Shown: positions 51,628 to 61,022, counted from the first letter of the stretch. The stretch is 64,000 bases of DNA from Prolixibacteraceae bacterium (GCA_003457135.1 DMSQ01000040.1:1-64000), one strand, 5' to 3'. Made by a program: numbers and translations. The notes: generated by a model not told the origin, from the sequence alone.

Positions 51628-51807
51628 ATGACAAAAGTGATTAAGCTTCAACCCGAGTATGTAAAAGGCAAGTACCACGACAATTACCACCAGGTGCCAA
51701 AACTCACACTAAAAGGAAACTGGTTGGCCGATGCCGGGTTTCAGCCACACCAAACAGTGCATGTCACAGTCGAAAACGGGAAAATGATAATAATTGTAAA
51801 AGACTGA
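51628..51807 (+). CDS. SymE-like small protein
   Basis: I start at 51628 (MTKVIKLQPEYVKGKYHDNY), directly after leader copy D. The 59 residues have LTLKGNWLADAGFQPHQTVH and VTVENGKMIII, the core of SymE toxins (AbrB-like fold). SymE proteins are RNA- or DNA-targeting toxins, usually controlled by antisense RNA. No antisense gene is apparent; the structured leader might replace it. Confidence 0.72.
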   Translation: MTKVIKLQPEYVKGKYHDNYHQVPKLTLKGNWLADAGFQPHQTVHVTVENGKMIIIVKD

Positions 51808-51810
51808 GAC

Positions 51811-52557
51811 ATGGAAAAACAGAAAAGCTTTGCCCAGTACATGCAGCAGTTGGCGCGTCGGAACAGCATCAGTAACGTATTCAGCGACTTCTTGGAAATG
51901 GCAGTTTGCGCCCTGTCGCTGGGAGCTATGGAAAATCGGTACCTCGAAATAGTACGCGGATATGATAAACCCGAAGCCTACCTCATGACAGAAGCATTTG
52001 GCGCACTGGTCATCGAAATGGATAACAACGGCGAAGGATTACGCGATGTATTTGGCGATTTCTTCATGGAGCACATCAGCTTTGGACATAACGGACAGTT
52101 CTTCACACCCGAACCAATTTGCGACCTTATGGCACTACTTAATGATCCTATCAGCTTTGGCGACCGCATTCTCGATTGCGCCTGTGGAAGTGGACGCATA
52201 CTGATGGCAGCCGCTAAGATCAACCGCAATGCACTGTTTTACGGAGCCGATATCGACCGTAACTGTTGTATGATGTGCCTGATAAACATGTGCCTGAACG
52301 GAATGTTTGGCGAAGTAGCTTGGATGAACTCACTATCAAATCAATTCTACGGAGCTTGGCAGGTGCAACTTCATCCCACCGGCAAAGGATTATACATTTT
52401 ACCAATCACCGAATCCGAAAGCCAAATCGTACTTAAAATGCCCAAAAATGTAACACGCAACCCGCAATCCGTAACAATTTCGGAAATTTCCGAACAAACA
52501 GATATTCTCGACGATTTACTTATTCAAAACAAAACACAGCAGCTAAAATTATTTTAA
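51811..52557 (+). CDS. N6-methylase-like protein lacking the catalytic NPPY box
   Basis: This 248-residue protein has the type I HsdM-like GHNGQFFTPEPICDLMALL and motif I (ILDCACGSGRIL), then YGADIDRNCCMMCLINM. Where NPPY/F should follow, the sequence reads MFGEVAWMNSLSNQFYGAWQ. The S-adenosylmethionine site appears intact and the catalytic box absent. It could bind DNA or the cofactor without methylating. It sits 3 bp after the SymE-like gene. Confidence 0.78.
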   Translation: MEKQKSFAQYMQQLARRNSISNVFSDFLEMAVCALSLGAMENRYLEIVRGYDKPEAYLMTEAFGALVIEMDNNGEGLRDVFGDFFMEHISFGHNGQFFTPEPICDLMALLNDPISFGDRILDCACGSGRILMAAAKINRNALFYGADIDRNCCMMCLINMCLNGMFGEVAWMNSLSNQFYGAWQVQLHPTGKGLYILPITESESQIVLKMPKNVTRNPQSVTISEISEQTDILDDLLIQNKTQQLKLF

Positions 52558-52608
52558 AAACAAAAAAAGTAGGATATCGAATAAGCTCTCCGCAGCTATG
52601 GAACGAAT

Positions 52609-52635
52609 GCCTCGCAAAAATGTGAGGCTTTTTTT
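52609..52635 (+). terminator. Rho-independent terminator
   Basis: GCCTCGCA/TGTGAGGC with AAAA loop and T7. Confidence 0.88.
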
Positions 52636-52692
52636 CTACCTAAATCGCAAATCGTAAATGAATAAATTGTAAATCTCTTTATCTTTACCCCC

Positions 52693-52791
52693 GCACAACA
52701 CTTTTATCCATTATTCCCTCAAGGACAGAACGGGTCACACTTTTGGCCCTTTCTGTCTTATATACATTTATCCTTGAGGGTAGTGTTGTGC
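52693..52791. repeat. Large multi-stem hairpin, copy 1
   Basis: The outer stem GCACAACACT/AGTGTTGTGC is perfect. An inner stem CCCTCAAGGA/TCCTTGAGGG continues to CAGAA/TTCTG, with a GGG/CCC tip and a long 3'-side bulge. The whole 99 bp can fold as RNA or cruciform. It ends 24 bp before the next start. Confidence 0.6.
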
Positions 52792-52814
52792 AAATTAAGA
52801 TGGGAGGGGCTTTT

Positions 52815-52970
52815 ATGATACGCGCAACCGATATCCGTCAACAACTCATTGAACTCCGTCATCTCGAGGAAGCTGCACGGGTTCAATTCGATCAGGCCAA
52901 AAACCAACTTCTCCGCATCAAACGCAAAATAAAAGAACTCGAAAAACTTTTATCCCCACCCGAAAATTGA
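52815..52970 (+). CDS. Small coiled-coil phage protein
   Basis: I start at 52815 (MIRATDIRQQLIELRHLEEA), after a GGGAGGGG ribosome-binding stretch; the longer frame upstream runs through the hairpin. The 51 residues form one charged coiled coil. No function assigned. Confidence 0.6.
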   Translation: MIRATDIRQQLIELRHLEEAARVQFDQAKNQLLRIKRKIKELEKLLSPPEN

Positions 52971-53067
52971 TTTTACTGAAAACTGCGACTGACCACTGAC
53001 CACTTCTCCTGTCCTTTCCCTGCCTGCTAAAATTCTGAAAATTTGATCTGATCAAACTTCAGAATTT

Positions 53068-54948
53068 ATGAAAATAGCCTTTCTTATTGGCACCAACGAC
53101 ATTGGCGGTGCCGAATTCGTTTCATACCACCACGTTTTAATGGCATATCGAAACGGCCTGGATGTGATTGTGCTCAGTGGTACAACCGGTAAATTTTACG
53201 ATTTAATTAAAGCTGCAGGTGTACGCATCGTGGTAGTTGGCCTCTGTCCTGAAAGTAAAATCATTGAACCATTTTTGATTGGTTGCGATGTCGTTTTTAA
53301 CTGCAATGCCGGTGGCATGATGCCAGCTGTAACGTCGTTAAAACAAAAACTTGGATTCAGGTATTTAACCATTTTGCATACCCAAATCGACCATATTTAT
53401 GCGCAGGTGCTAAAGTATGATCAGTTTACCGACGGGTACTATGCCATTCATCAAAAAATAGTGGATTCATTTACCAGTTGGGATGGTATCGATGCCCGAA
53501 AATTTATGGTCATACCCAACTGTGTCGATGTTGATCTGATTGATAAAGCATCACACATCAACCGGTCTTCGATTAGAAAAAGCTTCGGGTTTACCAGTCA
53601 GGATTTTGTAATAGGAATGATTACGCGCGTTGCCCAGGATAAAAATATTCTCGATGCCCTTAAAATAATCAGGCAGCTTCCCATAACCCTAAATGCGAAA
53701 TTACTGATCGTTGGCGGTCCTTCAGAAAATATACAAAGCCAGAATTATTTCAAAAAAGTAAACACATACATTCAAGGCGACATTCGGCTCCGGAAAATTA
53801 TTAAAATTACGGGTAACCTTGAAATGGAGAAGGTGTATCAAACCATGCAGGCTTTTGATCTTGGCCTGAATTGTTCACCATCCGAAGGTTTGCCAATTGC
53901 GCTGCTCGAAATGATGGCTGCCGGTATTTGTTGTGTCATGCCTGGCGTTGGAGATATCCCCGGTGTGCTTACCTCAAGAGGTATTGTTATTTCAATCCGG
54001 CAGCGGTACGAAGCCCGTGAAATATTTGCCGATCCCTGCTATACTCAGCAGGAAATTCATCTATTTGTCACCGCTATTTCTTCACTTTATAAGAATACCA
54101 CGAACATAAAGCAATTGGCCAATGCTGCCCGGAAGTTTATTTGCCAAAACAGAAGTTTAAAATACCAGGAAATCGAATTTCTTAAATTCTTAAACGGAAC
54201 CCCGAACCCGCAACCTGCAACCCGTAACGCGGATTTTCAAAAAGTAAGTGTCCTTATGCCAACCCGTGATCCAAACGAAGAATGGATCGAATTGGCTATT
54301 GACAGTGTACTGAAGCAAAACTATGCCGGAGAAATGGAACTGGTCATTGTCAATCACGATTCCAGGTTAAGTAAATCATCCATAATTAAAAAACTGGCCG
54401 AACAAAAAACAAATCCTGAAAGACCTGTGATTTACCACGAAGTTGACAATGATACCCTTCAGTTTTCAGAAGTGCTCGACGTTGGCGTATCGCTTTGCAG
54501 TGGTGAAATTATTGTGCGGATGGATCACGACGACATTGCCAATACCCGGCTCATCACGACCCTGGTTAATTTTATGTTTGAGAATCCTCAAATTAGTGTT
54601 TGCGGCGTTCAGCTTCAGTTTTTTGGCGCCAAACAACTCATTACACATCACCCCGAACGGGTCACCAGGCAACTGGCTGCCAACATGCCCAATCATTGGT
54701 TTGTCAACCACCCAGGCGTTGCCATGCGAAAAGCTGCCCTGCTAAAAGTCGGCGGTTATGGTTACACCAAACAGGGATGGGCCGAAGATTATCACCTGTG
54801 GTGTAAGTTTTTAAAAGCCGGTTATATCATCGCCAATCTTCCTGATGTTTTAATCCGTTACCGTGTTTACGAAAAAGAAGGCCGCCGCCCCGAAGGCTAT
54901 CACGAATTTTTGGCAAGGGAAAAGAAAGAATTAAAAATTGACAATTAG
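53068..54948 (+). CDS. Two-domain glycosyltransferase (GT4 then GT2)
   Basis: This 626-residue protein fuses a GT4-type enzyme (MKIAFLIGTNDIGGAEFVSY, and the donor site SPSEGLPIALLEMMAAG) to a GT2-type enzyme (VSVLMPTRDPNEEWIELAID and VRMDHDDIANT, a DxD). A linker near residue 390 (NPQPATRNADF) is encoded by a repeat like those in the leader region at 49.3 kb. It would add two sugars to a lipid-linked or surface glycan. Located between packaging and portal genes. Confidence 0.85.
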   Translation: MKIAFLIGTNDIGGAEFVSYHHVLMAYRNGLDVIVLSGTTGKFYDLIKAAGVRIVVVGLCPESKIIEPFLIGCDVVFNCNAGGMMPAVTSLKQKLGFRYLTILHTQIDHIYAQVLKYDQFTDGYYAIHQKIVDSFTSWDGIDARKFMVIPNCVDVDLIDKASHINRSSIRKSFGFTSQDFVIGMITRVAQDKNILDALKIIRQLPITLNAKLLIVGGPSENIQSQNYFKKVNTYIQGDIRLRKIIKITGNLEMEKVYQTMQAFDLGLNCSPSEGLPIALLEMMAAGICCVMPGVGDIPGVLTSRGIVISIRQRYEAREIFADPCYTQQEIHLFVTAISSLYKNTTNIKQLANAARKFICQNRSLKYQEIEFLKFLNGTPNPQPATRNADFQKVSVLMPTRDPNEEWIELAIDSVLKQNYAGEMELVIVNHDSRLSKSSIIKKLAEQKTNPERPVIYHEVDNDTLQFSEVLDVGVSLCSGEIIVRMDHDDIANTRLITTLVNFMFENPQISVCGVQLQFFGAKQLITHHPERVTRQLAANMPNHWFVNHPGVAMRKAALLKVGGYGYTKQGWAEDYHLWCKFLKAGYIIANLPDVLIRYRVYEKEGRRPEGYHEFLAREKKELKIDN

Positions 54949-55029
54949 ACAATTTACTATTTGCGCCTTGATCAGCGCAATTGGGGTTCAATAGTAAATT
55001 GTAAATAGTTAAATTGTAAATAGTTTAAG

Positions 55030-55962
55030 ATGAAAAAAATCTACATCGCCGGTTGTGGCGGAATGCTCGGCGAAGCCTTTTATAAACAGTTCAGCGCCGA
55101 TTATATACTGAAATGTACCGATAAAGATGTGAACGACGATTGGCTTTCATTTCTCGATTTCCGCGATTTCAATGCCTATCGTGAAGATGTTTTCAATTTC
55201 AATGCCGATTATCTTTTTCACTTGGGAGCATATACCGATCTCGAATTCTGTGAACACAATCCGGATGAAACATACCTCACCAATACATTGGGCGTCGAAA
55301 ATGCCGTTTACCTGGCCAACCAATTAAACATTCCAATTCTGTATATCAGTACTGCCGGAATATTTGATGGCCAAAAAGCATTGTACGACGACTGGGACAC
55401 ACCGAACCCTTTGGGGGTTTATGCCCGCTCGAAATATATGGGCGAACGTTTTGTGGTCGAAAATGCAACCCGTTACCTGGTATGCCGTGCCGGATGGATG
55501 ATGGGCGCCGGTCCGCAAAAAGATAAAAAATTCATTCAAAAACTAATGCATCAATTAAAGGACGGCAAAAAAGAACTTTTTGTGGTGAACGATAAAGATG
55601 GCACGCCAACCTATACGCACGATTTTGCCAGGACGGTAAGGGCATTGCTCGAAAAAGAATACTGGGGCCTGTATAATTGTGTGTGCGGAGGCCAAACCAG
55701 CCGCTTTGAAGTGGCCCAGGAACTGCTTAGAATAACCGGGCTGCACGATCAGGTAAAAATTACCCCGGTAACATCCGACTACTTTAAGCAAACCTATTTT
55801 GCCGATCGCCCTGCCTCCGAACGCTTATCAACCCGTAAACTCGATTTACGTGCAGTGAATCACATGCGCCCATGGAAAACCGCCCTTCAGGAATACATTT
55901 CAGATTACTATAATGGATATCTCACAGCCCCACCCAAACCCTCCCCACGGGGTAGAGCTTAA
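55030..55962 (+). CDS. dTDP-4-dehydrorhamnose reductase-like SDR
   Basis: This 310-residue enzyme has a Rossmann start (GCGGMLGE), FHLGAYTDLEFCEHNPDETY, YISTAGIFDGQK and the catalytic YARSK. These match RmlD-type reductases that make dTDP-L-rhamnose or a related sugar. The last ten residues, APPKPSPRGRA, come from a GC-rich repeat that replaced the native end. It likely supplies a sugar nucleotide for the adjacent glycosyltransferase. Confidence 0.83.
   Translation: MKKIYIAGCGGMLGEAFYKQFSADYILKCTDKDVNDDWLSFLDFRDFNAYREDVFNFNADYLFHLGAYTDLEFCEHNPDETYLTNTLGVENAVYLANQLNIPILYISTAGIFDGQKALYDDWDTPNPLGVYARSKYMGERFVVENATRYLVCRAGWMMGAGPQKDKKFIQKLMHQLKDGKKELFVVNDKDGTPTYTHDFARTVRALLEKEYWGLYNCVCGGQTSRFEVAQELLRITGLHDQVKITPVTSDYFKQTYFADRPASERLSTRKLDLRAVNHMRPWKTALQEYISDYYNGYLTAPPKPSPRGRA
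55927..55960. repeat. GC-rich interspersed repeat at the end of a gene
   Basis: CCCCACCCAAACCCTCCCC and CGGGGTAG form a partial copy of the class seen at 26865 and 44063. It supplies the stop region of the reductase. Confidence 0.6.
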
Positions 55963-56120
55963 AATCGCACTGTTCGTCGTCATTGCGAGGTACGAAGCAA
56001 TCTATTTATTGTCCTTTTGTTAAAATAAAGCATCTCTGATATTTGAATCATAAACAATCGAAGCCATTTTTCCTCCCTCTCCTTCGGAGAGGGTCGGGGT
56101 GAGGCTTCTAACTTTTTACT
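55963..56120. repeat. Interspersed repeats between sugar and portal genes
   Basis: Contains a CATTGCGAGGTACGAAGCAA unit and, at 56071-56107, another GC-rich CCCTCTCC/GGAGAGGG repeat. No gene. Confidence 0.6.
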
Positions 56121-56366
56121 ATGAAACAAATTTTCCTGAAAGCACTTCGTCACCTGCTCGATCCATTCGACCGGTCTGTCGAGCGTAAACCCTTCGATGT
56201 AGTTTACGGCGAAAAAGACGGCACCGTAGTCAATGCACGGGTCGTCTGCACATCGTCAAATTTCAAAAACGATACGTTCAATTTTAAATATCCCGAAAGT
56301 GGCGAGGTTCGCACCGTCCACGCCCAGTTGCTTTTTAATGTTAATGGTATGGAGGTAATGATATGA
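56121..56366 (+). CDS. Small phage protein before portal
   Basis: The 81 residues are unrecognised (MKQIFLKALRHLLDPFDRSV, with a beta-rich end EVRTVHAQLLFNVNGMEVMI). It overlaps the portal start by four bases. Confidence 0.6.
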   Translation: MKQIFLKALRHLLDPFDRSVERKPFDVVYGEKDGTVVNARVVCTSSNFKNDTFNFKYPESGEVRTVHAQLLFNVNGMEVMI

Positions 56367-57769
56367 AAAACAAGGAAGAAATAATCATGCATTACGACGG
56401 AACCACTGCTTATGCAACGGGTACATCTGCCGTTTTTTTGCAAACATCCGACTCTTCCAATATGTTCTCAACTCCCGACCGGGATCCTTCCCAAATTGCG
56501 GTAAAAGGTCGCGAAAAAGATAATATGCCTAAAATGGTCCCCTGGGGAACAACCAACGATTTGCCTAAACAAATCATAGAGAAGGCCGGAACTTTGGCAC
56601 AGATGAATGCCAATCTGTGGTTTAACGTATTGCTCAGTTACGGCGACGGCATTAAACCCGTAAAAATTATAGGTGAAGGCGAAACAAAAAAGATTGAATC
56701 CTATATCGGGAATGCAGAGGTTGATCGCTTTTTCGAAGAAAACGACATGCAATTATACCTGCTCGAACAAATGAGCGACATGCATTGGTTTTTCAATTGT
56801 TTCCCCGAAATTATTTTCAATGCAGAGGATGGCGAAAAAAGAAAGATCGTGGAGATTAGGAGTAAAGAAGCTTGTTTCTCGCGCTGGAGCGAAATGAACA
56901 AAGAAAACGGACGGATTGAATGGCATTATTATTTTGCCTATTGGGGCGAGAAGACGCCCGGCGACGAATATCCCTGCACTGCAACCAACGTGCTCGATAA
57001 TTACAGCCCGTTGCGCCATTTGCGTGAACTTATGAAGGAAGATGAAAAAAAAGCGGTGAAAGCCCGTCGTAACCGGTTTATCGTTCCGGTAAACTTCCCT
57101 TCACCAGGTCGCAACTATTATCAGAAGCCCTACTGGTATGCGATTTTTGCCGGTGGCCTATACGATTTTGCCATGAAGATTATCCCGTTTAAGGATGCCA
57201 TCATGAAAAATCAGGCATTGATCAATTACATCATCCTGCTCGATCCGGACTATTTCAAAGAAATATTCCGTCGCGAGAGCATTACCGCCGATAAAGAACA
57301 AAAGGCCCGGATCAAAAAAGAATATAAAGACATCAATGATTTCATAAAGGGCAATGAGAACAGCGGAAAATCGATTATCACCTTCCAGAAAAAAGACCCG
57401 CAGGGACAGCCATACCCCATGATCAAAATTGAGGTTGTGAAAAATGAAATAAAAGATGGCGCCTACATCGAAGACTCGGAAGAAATATCGAACCTGATTG
57501 CCTACGGAATGCTAACGCAACCATCGCTGGTAGGTCCATCGCCTGGTAAAAATAAAACCATTAACGGAACAGAAGCCCGCGAACTGTTCATCATTAAGCA
57601 GGCGCTCATGAAACCATTCCGCGACCGGATACTTCGCCCGCTTTACCTGATCAAATCAATTAACAAGTGGCCTGCCGATCTTCATTTTGTAATCCCCAAC
57701 CTGGAGCTTACCACGCTCGACAACAATAAAACCGGAAGTGTAACTAAAGTAAACGACCCAACAAAATGA
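56363..57769 (+). CDS. Portal protein candidate
   Basis: This 468-residue protein has WGTTNDLPKQIIEKAGTLAQ early and ISNLIAYGMLTQPSLVGPSP followed by NGTEARELFIIKQALMKPFR late. This combination is seen in portal proteins of Bacteroidota phages. The portal forms the ring through which DNA passes. It lies nearly 9 kb after the terminase, an unusual separation. Confidence 0.75.
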   Translation: MKNKEEIIMHYDGTTAYATGTSAVFLQTSDSSNMFSTPDRDPSQIAVKGREKDNMPKMVPWGTTNDLPKQIIEKAGTLAQMNANLWFNVLLSYGDGIKPVKIIGEGETKKIESYIGNAEVDRFFEENDMQLYLLEQMSDMHWFFNCFPEIIFNAEDGEKRKIVEIRSKEACFSRWSEMNKENGRIEWHYYFAYWGEKTPGDEYPCTATNVLDNYSPLRHLRELMKEDEKKAVKARRNRFIVPVNFPSPGRNYYQKPYWYAIFAGGLYDFAMKIIPFKDAIMKNQALINYIILLDPDYFKEIFRRESITADKEQKARIKKEYKDINDFIKGNENSGKSIITFQKKDPQGQPYPMIKIEVVKNEIKDGAYIEDSEEISNLIAYGMLTQPSLVGPSPGKNKTINGTEARELFIIKQALMKPFRDRILRPLYLIKSINKWPADLHFVIPNLELTTLDNNKTGSVTKVNDPTK

Positions 57770-58668
57770 TACTTACCATCGACAACATCAAGGAATATTT
57801 GCCGCTAAATTCAATAACCGACGGCTCAAAATACGAACCATTCGAGATCCGGGCATTCTTTAAATACCTGCCGAAATACCTGGGCGAAGAAGTGGTTGAA
57901 CAACTATACGAAGGATTGCTCCTTGTTTCGGACGGTGGGTCAGACGTGGTTATCTATCCTGAATCTGAAATTTATGAATCGCTGCTCTTGAAGCTCAAAC
58001 CAGTACTGGCCAACCTAACCATTCTCGAAAGCATTCCGCAGTTTAACCTGGTGGCCACCGGATCAGGTTTTGGCATCGTCAGTAATCCCAATCAGGCGCC
58101 TGCCAGCATGGAGCGCGTCCGAGATCTGAAAGATTCCTGCCTCCAGGCTGCCAACGATGGCTTAGACCGGCTGTTGTATTACCTCGAACAAAATGTGGCA
58201 ACTTATAGCTCCTGGAACAAATCCTGCATCAATACCGGAAGTTTGATTCCTTCAGCTTCAGTGTTCGATCAGTTCATTGATATCAGCTGCAGTCGTCGCC
58301 GCTTTGTCGATCTAAAAAGGCACATTAACTTCGAGGAACTAACCACGTTTACCAACGTATTCAGCGCCGAATTTCTGACCGAATTACGTGACGGAAACGA
58401 TATCGCTGTTAAACCGCTTATTCAGCAGGCATTGGCACTAAAAGCAGAAATTCATTTTCAGGCATCAGTAGACCCGGTGGGCGATCATTCGTTTTTGCTC
58501 AATAAATATCTTACCGCATTAAGTGTTGCGCTCTCGTATTTGCGAAATAACCTCGATACCTATACAACCTATGCCGACAACGCCTACGAAGCCCCTTTTG
58601 ACAATGCCACTGCTACCGATGACGATGGCGATGCTTACGGCTTTTTTATTGGAGGAATAACCGGATGA
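57766..58668 (+). CDS. DUF6712-like phage head-tail protein
   Basis: The 300 residues begin MILTIDNIKEYLPLNSITDG and include a helical region with DLKDSCLQAANDGLDRLLYY. The pattern resembles DUF6712 proteins next to portals. A connector role is inferred. Overlaps portal and following gene by four bases each. Confidence 0.65.
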   Translation: MILTIDNIKEYLPLNSITDGSKYEPFEIRAFFKYLPKYLGEEVVEQLYEGLLLVSDGGSDVVIYPESEIYESLLLKLKPVLANLTILESIPQFNLVATGSGFGIVSNPNQAPASMERVRDLKDSCLQAANDGLDRLLYYLEQNVATYSSWNKSCINTGSLIPSASVFDQFIDISCSRRRFVDLKRHINFEELTTFTNVFSAEFLTELRDGNDIAVKPLIQQALALKAEIHFQASVDPVGDHSFLLNKYLTALSVALSYLRNNLDTYTTYADNAYEAPFDNATATDDDGDAYGFFIGGITG

Positions 58669-59492
58669 ACGAAATAAACCTTCACCTGCCCAAATGGAAC
58701 GAACTCACCCGTAAACAGTTGTTGTATATCTGCCAACTGTTCCGGAACGGATTCGACCAAAATACTTTTCGGCTCAAGGCATTTCTGAACCTTACGGGAA
58801 TTAAGGCGCTACCTCAGAAAATCGAAAAGGATCAGGTGTACTGGGCATTCAAAAAACGAAAAGAAGTATTTTGGTTAACCGACATGGAATTAACCTGGTT
58901 TCTTCAATTTGTCAATTACCTGACCGAAAATTGCAGGTTAACCGTCAATCTGTTTCCGTCATTCCGTATTGGCATTCGTCGTTACTGGGGTCCATGTAAA
59001 GAATGCCGTAATATTTCGTGGAAAGAATTCATTCATGCCGAAGGCCAGTTTTTTGCATATAATAACGCCAAATCACAGCGCAAAGTTTTTTACCTGAATA
59101 TGCTTTGTGCAGTTTTGTATCGTCCGCAGCAACCGCATTATCACCCCATGAGGCCCGATTATAACGGAGATCGTCGTCAGCCGTTTAATGATTTTGTCTA
59201 TCCGCGCCGTGCAAACCGATTCCGTTTGCTTTCAATGAATAAACGTTATGCCATTTATACCTTCTATGCCGGTTGCCGCAATGCCATGGTCGAAGCTCAT
59301 CCGCAGGTGTTTAAGCCTTCAGGCGTTTCATCCGAAGCCCCGGCAAGTCCGGTAAAAGGTTTTATCCAATTGGTATCAGATCTTAATCAGGGCGACGTCA
59401 CTAAAAACGAACAGATTTTCAACTCACCGGGATGGGATGTTTTAGACCTGCTCGAACGAATGATCGAAAAACAAAAACCAGTGAAAAAATAA
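58665..59492 (+). CDS. Phage structural-module protein, unknown
   Basis: The 275 residues start MNEINLHLPKWNELTRKQLL and contain a CKECRNIS segment and a GC-rich basic middle (PHYHPMRPDYNGDRRQPFND). Length and position fit a tail-assembly or connector component. No family recognised. Confidence 0.58.
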   Translation: MNEINLHLPKWNELTRKQLLYICQLFRNGFDQNTFRLKAFLNLTGIKALPQKIEKDQVYWAFKKRKEVFWLTDMELTWFLQFVNYLTENCRLTVNLFPSFRIGIRRYWGPCKECRNISWKEFIHAEGQFFAYNNAKSQRKVFYLNMLCAVLYRPQQPHYHPMRPDYNGDRRQPFNDFVYPRRANRFRLLSMNKRYAIYTFYAGCRNAMVEAHPQVFKPSGVSSEAPASPVKGFIQLVSDLNQGDVTKNEQIFNSPGWDVLDLLERMIEKQKPVKK

Positions 59493-59503
59493 CCCACTTC
59501 TGG

Positions 59504-59562
59504 CTTCGATACGCTACGCTGCTCAGCCAGCGCTACTCCCTGAGCAGCGTAGCGTGTCGAAG
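59504..59562. repeat. Long inverted interspersed repeat
   Basis: CTTCGATACGCTACGCTGCT (59504) is matched in inverse by 59540-59562, making a 23-bp stem with one mismatch. Related units occur at 21628, 24400, 33446, 49890, 51470, 60100 and 63747. Confidence 0.7.
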
Positions 59563-59583
59563 GGGAAGGCAAAACTCAATATC

Positions 59584-60087
59584 ATGGCTTTCAACTTCAA
59601 AACATACATGCTCGACTGTGCCACCCGGTTAAAAACCATTGGCCACACCGATTATGTGCATCGTTTTTTTCGCTGCTCCGGAATTGCCGGATTGGAAGAG
59701 TTGCTTAATCAACAGACCGATATCACTGGCCGCGTATTGGTTATTCATAACAATGAGGAAGGATCTGTGGGAGATATGGTACATTCCGACAATTTTTTGG
59801 ATTCGCCTTATTACGTTTTTTATGTGCTCGAAAAGGTTGAGAATTACAACGATTTTGATTCTGAAGAACTGGCCAAACAGAATTGTAAAACCGACGGATT
59901 TAAAATCCTTTCCCGAATGATCCGTGAAAAAAGGTTAGGATTAAACGGACTCGATTTTCTCGACTTTACCAGCGTTCCTTATCAAAACGTGGGACCTGTT
60001 GGTGTAAACTTTCACGGAGTCATGTTTTCGTTCACCGTAACCGATGGAGATTCTCGGTTAGTATACAATACAAACGATTGGAGCTAA
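59584..60087 (+). CDS. Phage structural-module protein, unknown
   Basis: I start at 59584 (MAFNFKTYMLDCATRLKTIG), after the inverted repeat. The roughly 167 residues end with a beta-rich NFHGVMFSFTVTDGDSRLVY. A tail-completion role is possible from its position. Confidence 0.6.
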   Translation: MAFNFKTYMLDCATRLKTIGHTDYVHRFFRCSGIAGLEELLNQQTDITGRVLVIHNNEEGSVGDMVHSDNFLDSPYYVFYVLEKVENYNDFDSEELAKQNCKTDGFKILSRMIREKRLGLNGLDFLDFTSVPYQNVGPVGVNFHGVMFSFTVTDGDSRLVYNTNDWS

Positions 60088-60187
60088 TTAACAACCCACT
60101 TCGACACGCTTCGCTGCTCAGTGGGCGGCGCATTGTTCAAAGCTACGTTGCCTGAGCGCGAAGCAGTCGAAGGCAAACTTTTTCACG
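60088..60187. repeat. Interspersed repeat between tail genes
   Basis: CACTTCGACACGCTTCGCTG and GCCTGAGCGCGAAGCAGTCG are facing units of the same repeat class; they fill the 100-bp spacer. Confidence 0.6.
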
Positions 60188-60712
60188 ATGTCCGATAACA
60201 TCAACCTATCACTCACCATCGAAGCATGGGCAGAGATTGTAATTAAGACCTGGCTCGAAAAGATCATTCGTCTGAATATCAATTACAGCCATGCTTTATA
60301 CAACAGCTTTGCACACCATGTCATTACCAATGCCAACGGTGATCCGGAGCGTATTGAGTTTGCATTTTTGTATTACGGCAAGTTTGTTGATATGGGCGTG
60401 GGAAATGGGGTATCCAAATCAGAAGCAACCGAACTGGTTGCTGCCGGAATGAATGGCCGACATGCAAAGCCCTGGTACAGCAAAACATTCTATCATCAGT
60501 TGCAGGTCCTTCGTGAATTACTCGCCGAAAAATATGCCATGAAAGCATCACAGGTAATCATGATCAACCTGGAATCGTTCGATGCTGAAGGGGAGAAAAT
60601 AATTTCATCTAAAAGTGCACAACAACGGGAAAATAAAAGTTCGCAATCAGCCGGATCGAATACAAATCCAACAGCAAAAGCTTACGATAAGGCTAGGGGA
60701 CGAGGATACTAA
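60188..60712 (+). CDS. Phage tail-module protein, unknown
   Basis: The 174 residues have LEKIIRLNINYSHALYNSFA, FLYYGKFVDMGVGNG and a basic disordered C-terminus (SSKSAQQRENKSSQSAGSNT). The GKFVDMGVG form is frequent in small phage virion proteins. Function not assigned. Confidence 0.6.
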   Translation: MSDNINLSLTIEAWAEIVIKTWLEKIIRLNINYSHALYNSFAHHVITNANGDPERIEFAFLYYGKFVDMGVGNGVSKSEATELVAAGMNGRHAKPWYSKTFYHQLQVLRELLAEKYAMKASQVIMINLESFDAEGEKIISSKSAQQRENKSSQSAGSNTNPTAKAYDKARGRGY

Positions 60713-60733
60713 TTCAGTAAAACCGCAAAAACA

Positions 60734-61022
60734 ATGGATGATAAAAACATTTTATTCGTATGTGCTGCCAATGTAAACAGGAGTATTACTGCACAATTTT
60801 GGTTCTCCATCACCAAACCCGAAAACCAGTACGAGAGCGCCGGATCGTGCCGTGCTGCTTGCCACATTCATGGTGGCGATTTTGTTACTCAATAAAAATC
60901 AATTGATTTGGGATTATGGCAAACATATAGAATCAAAAATTGAAATTGCCGGTATTCAGGATCATTATTCATTCATGCAGCTCGATCTGATTTGGGAACT
61001 GATCGATAAAGTGAAAGTGTAA
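60734..61022 (+). pseudogene. Frameshifted low-molecular-weight tyrosine phosphatase
   Basis: The first frame (54 codons, stop at 60893-60895) starts MDDKNILFVCAANVNRSITA with the CX5RS phosphatase loop. Another frame, open from about 60845 to the stop at 61020, continues NQLIWDYGKHIESKIEIAGI and DHYSFMQLDLIWELI, the usual C-terminal half of this family. One frameshift near SAGS joins the halves. If intact it would dephosphorylate protein tyrosines of the host. A sequencing error is an alternative. Confidence 0.7.
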
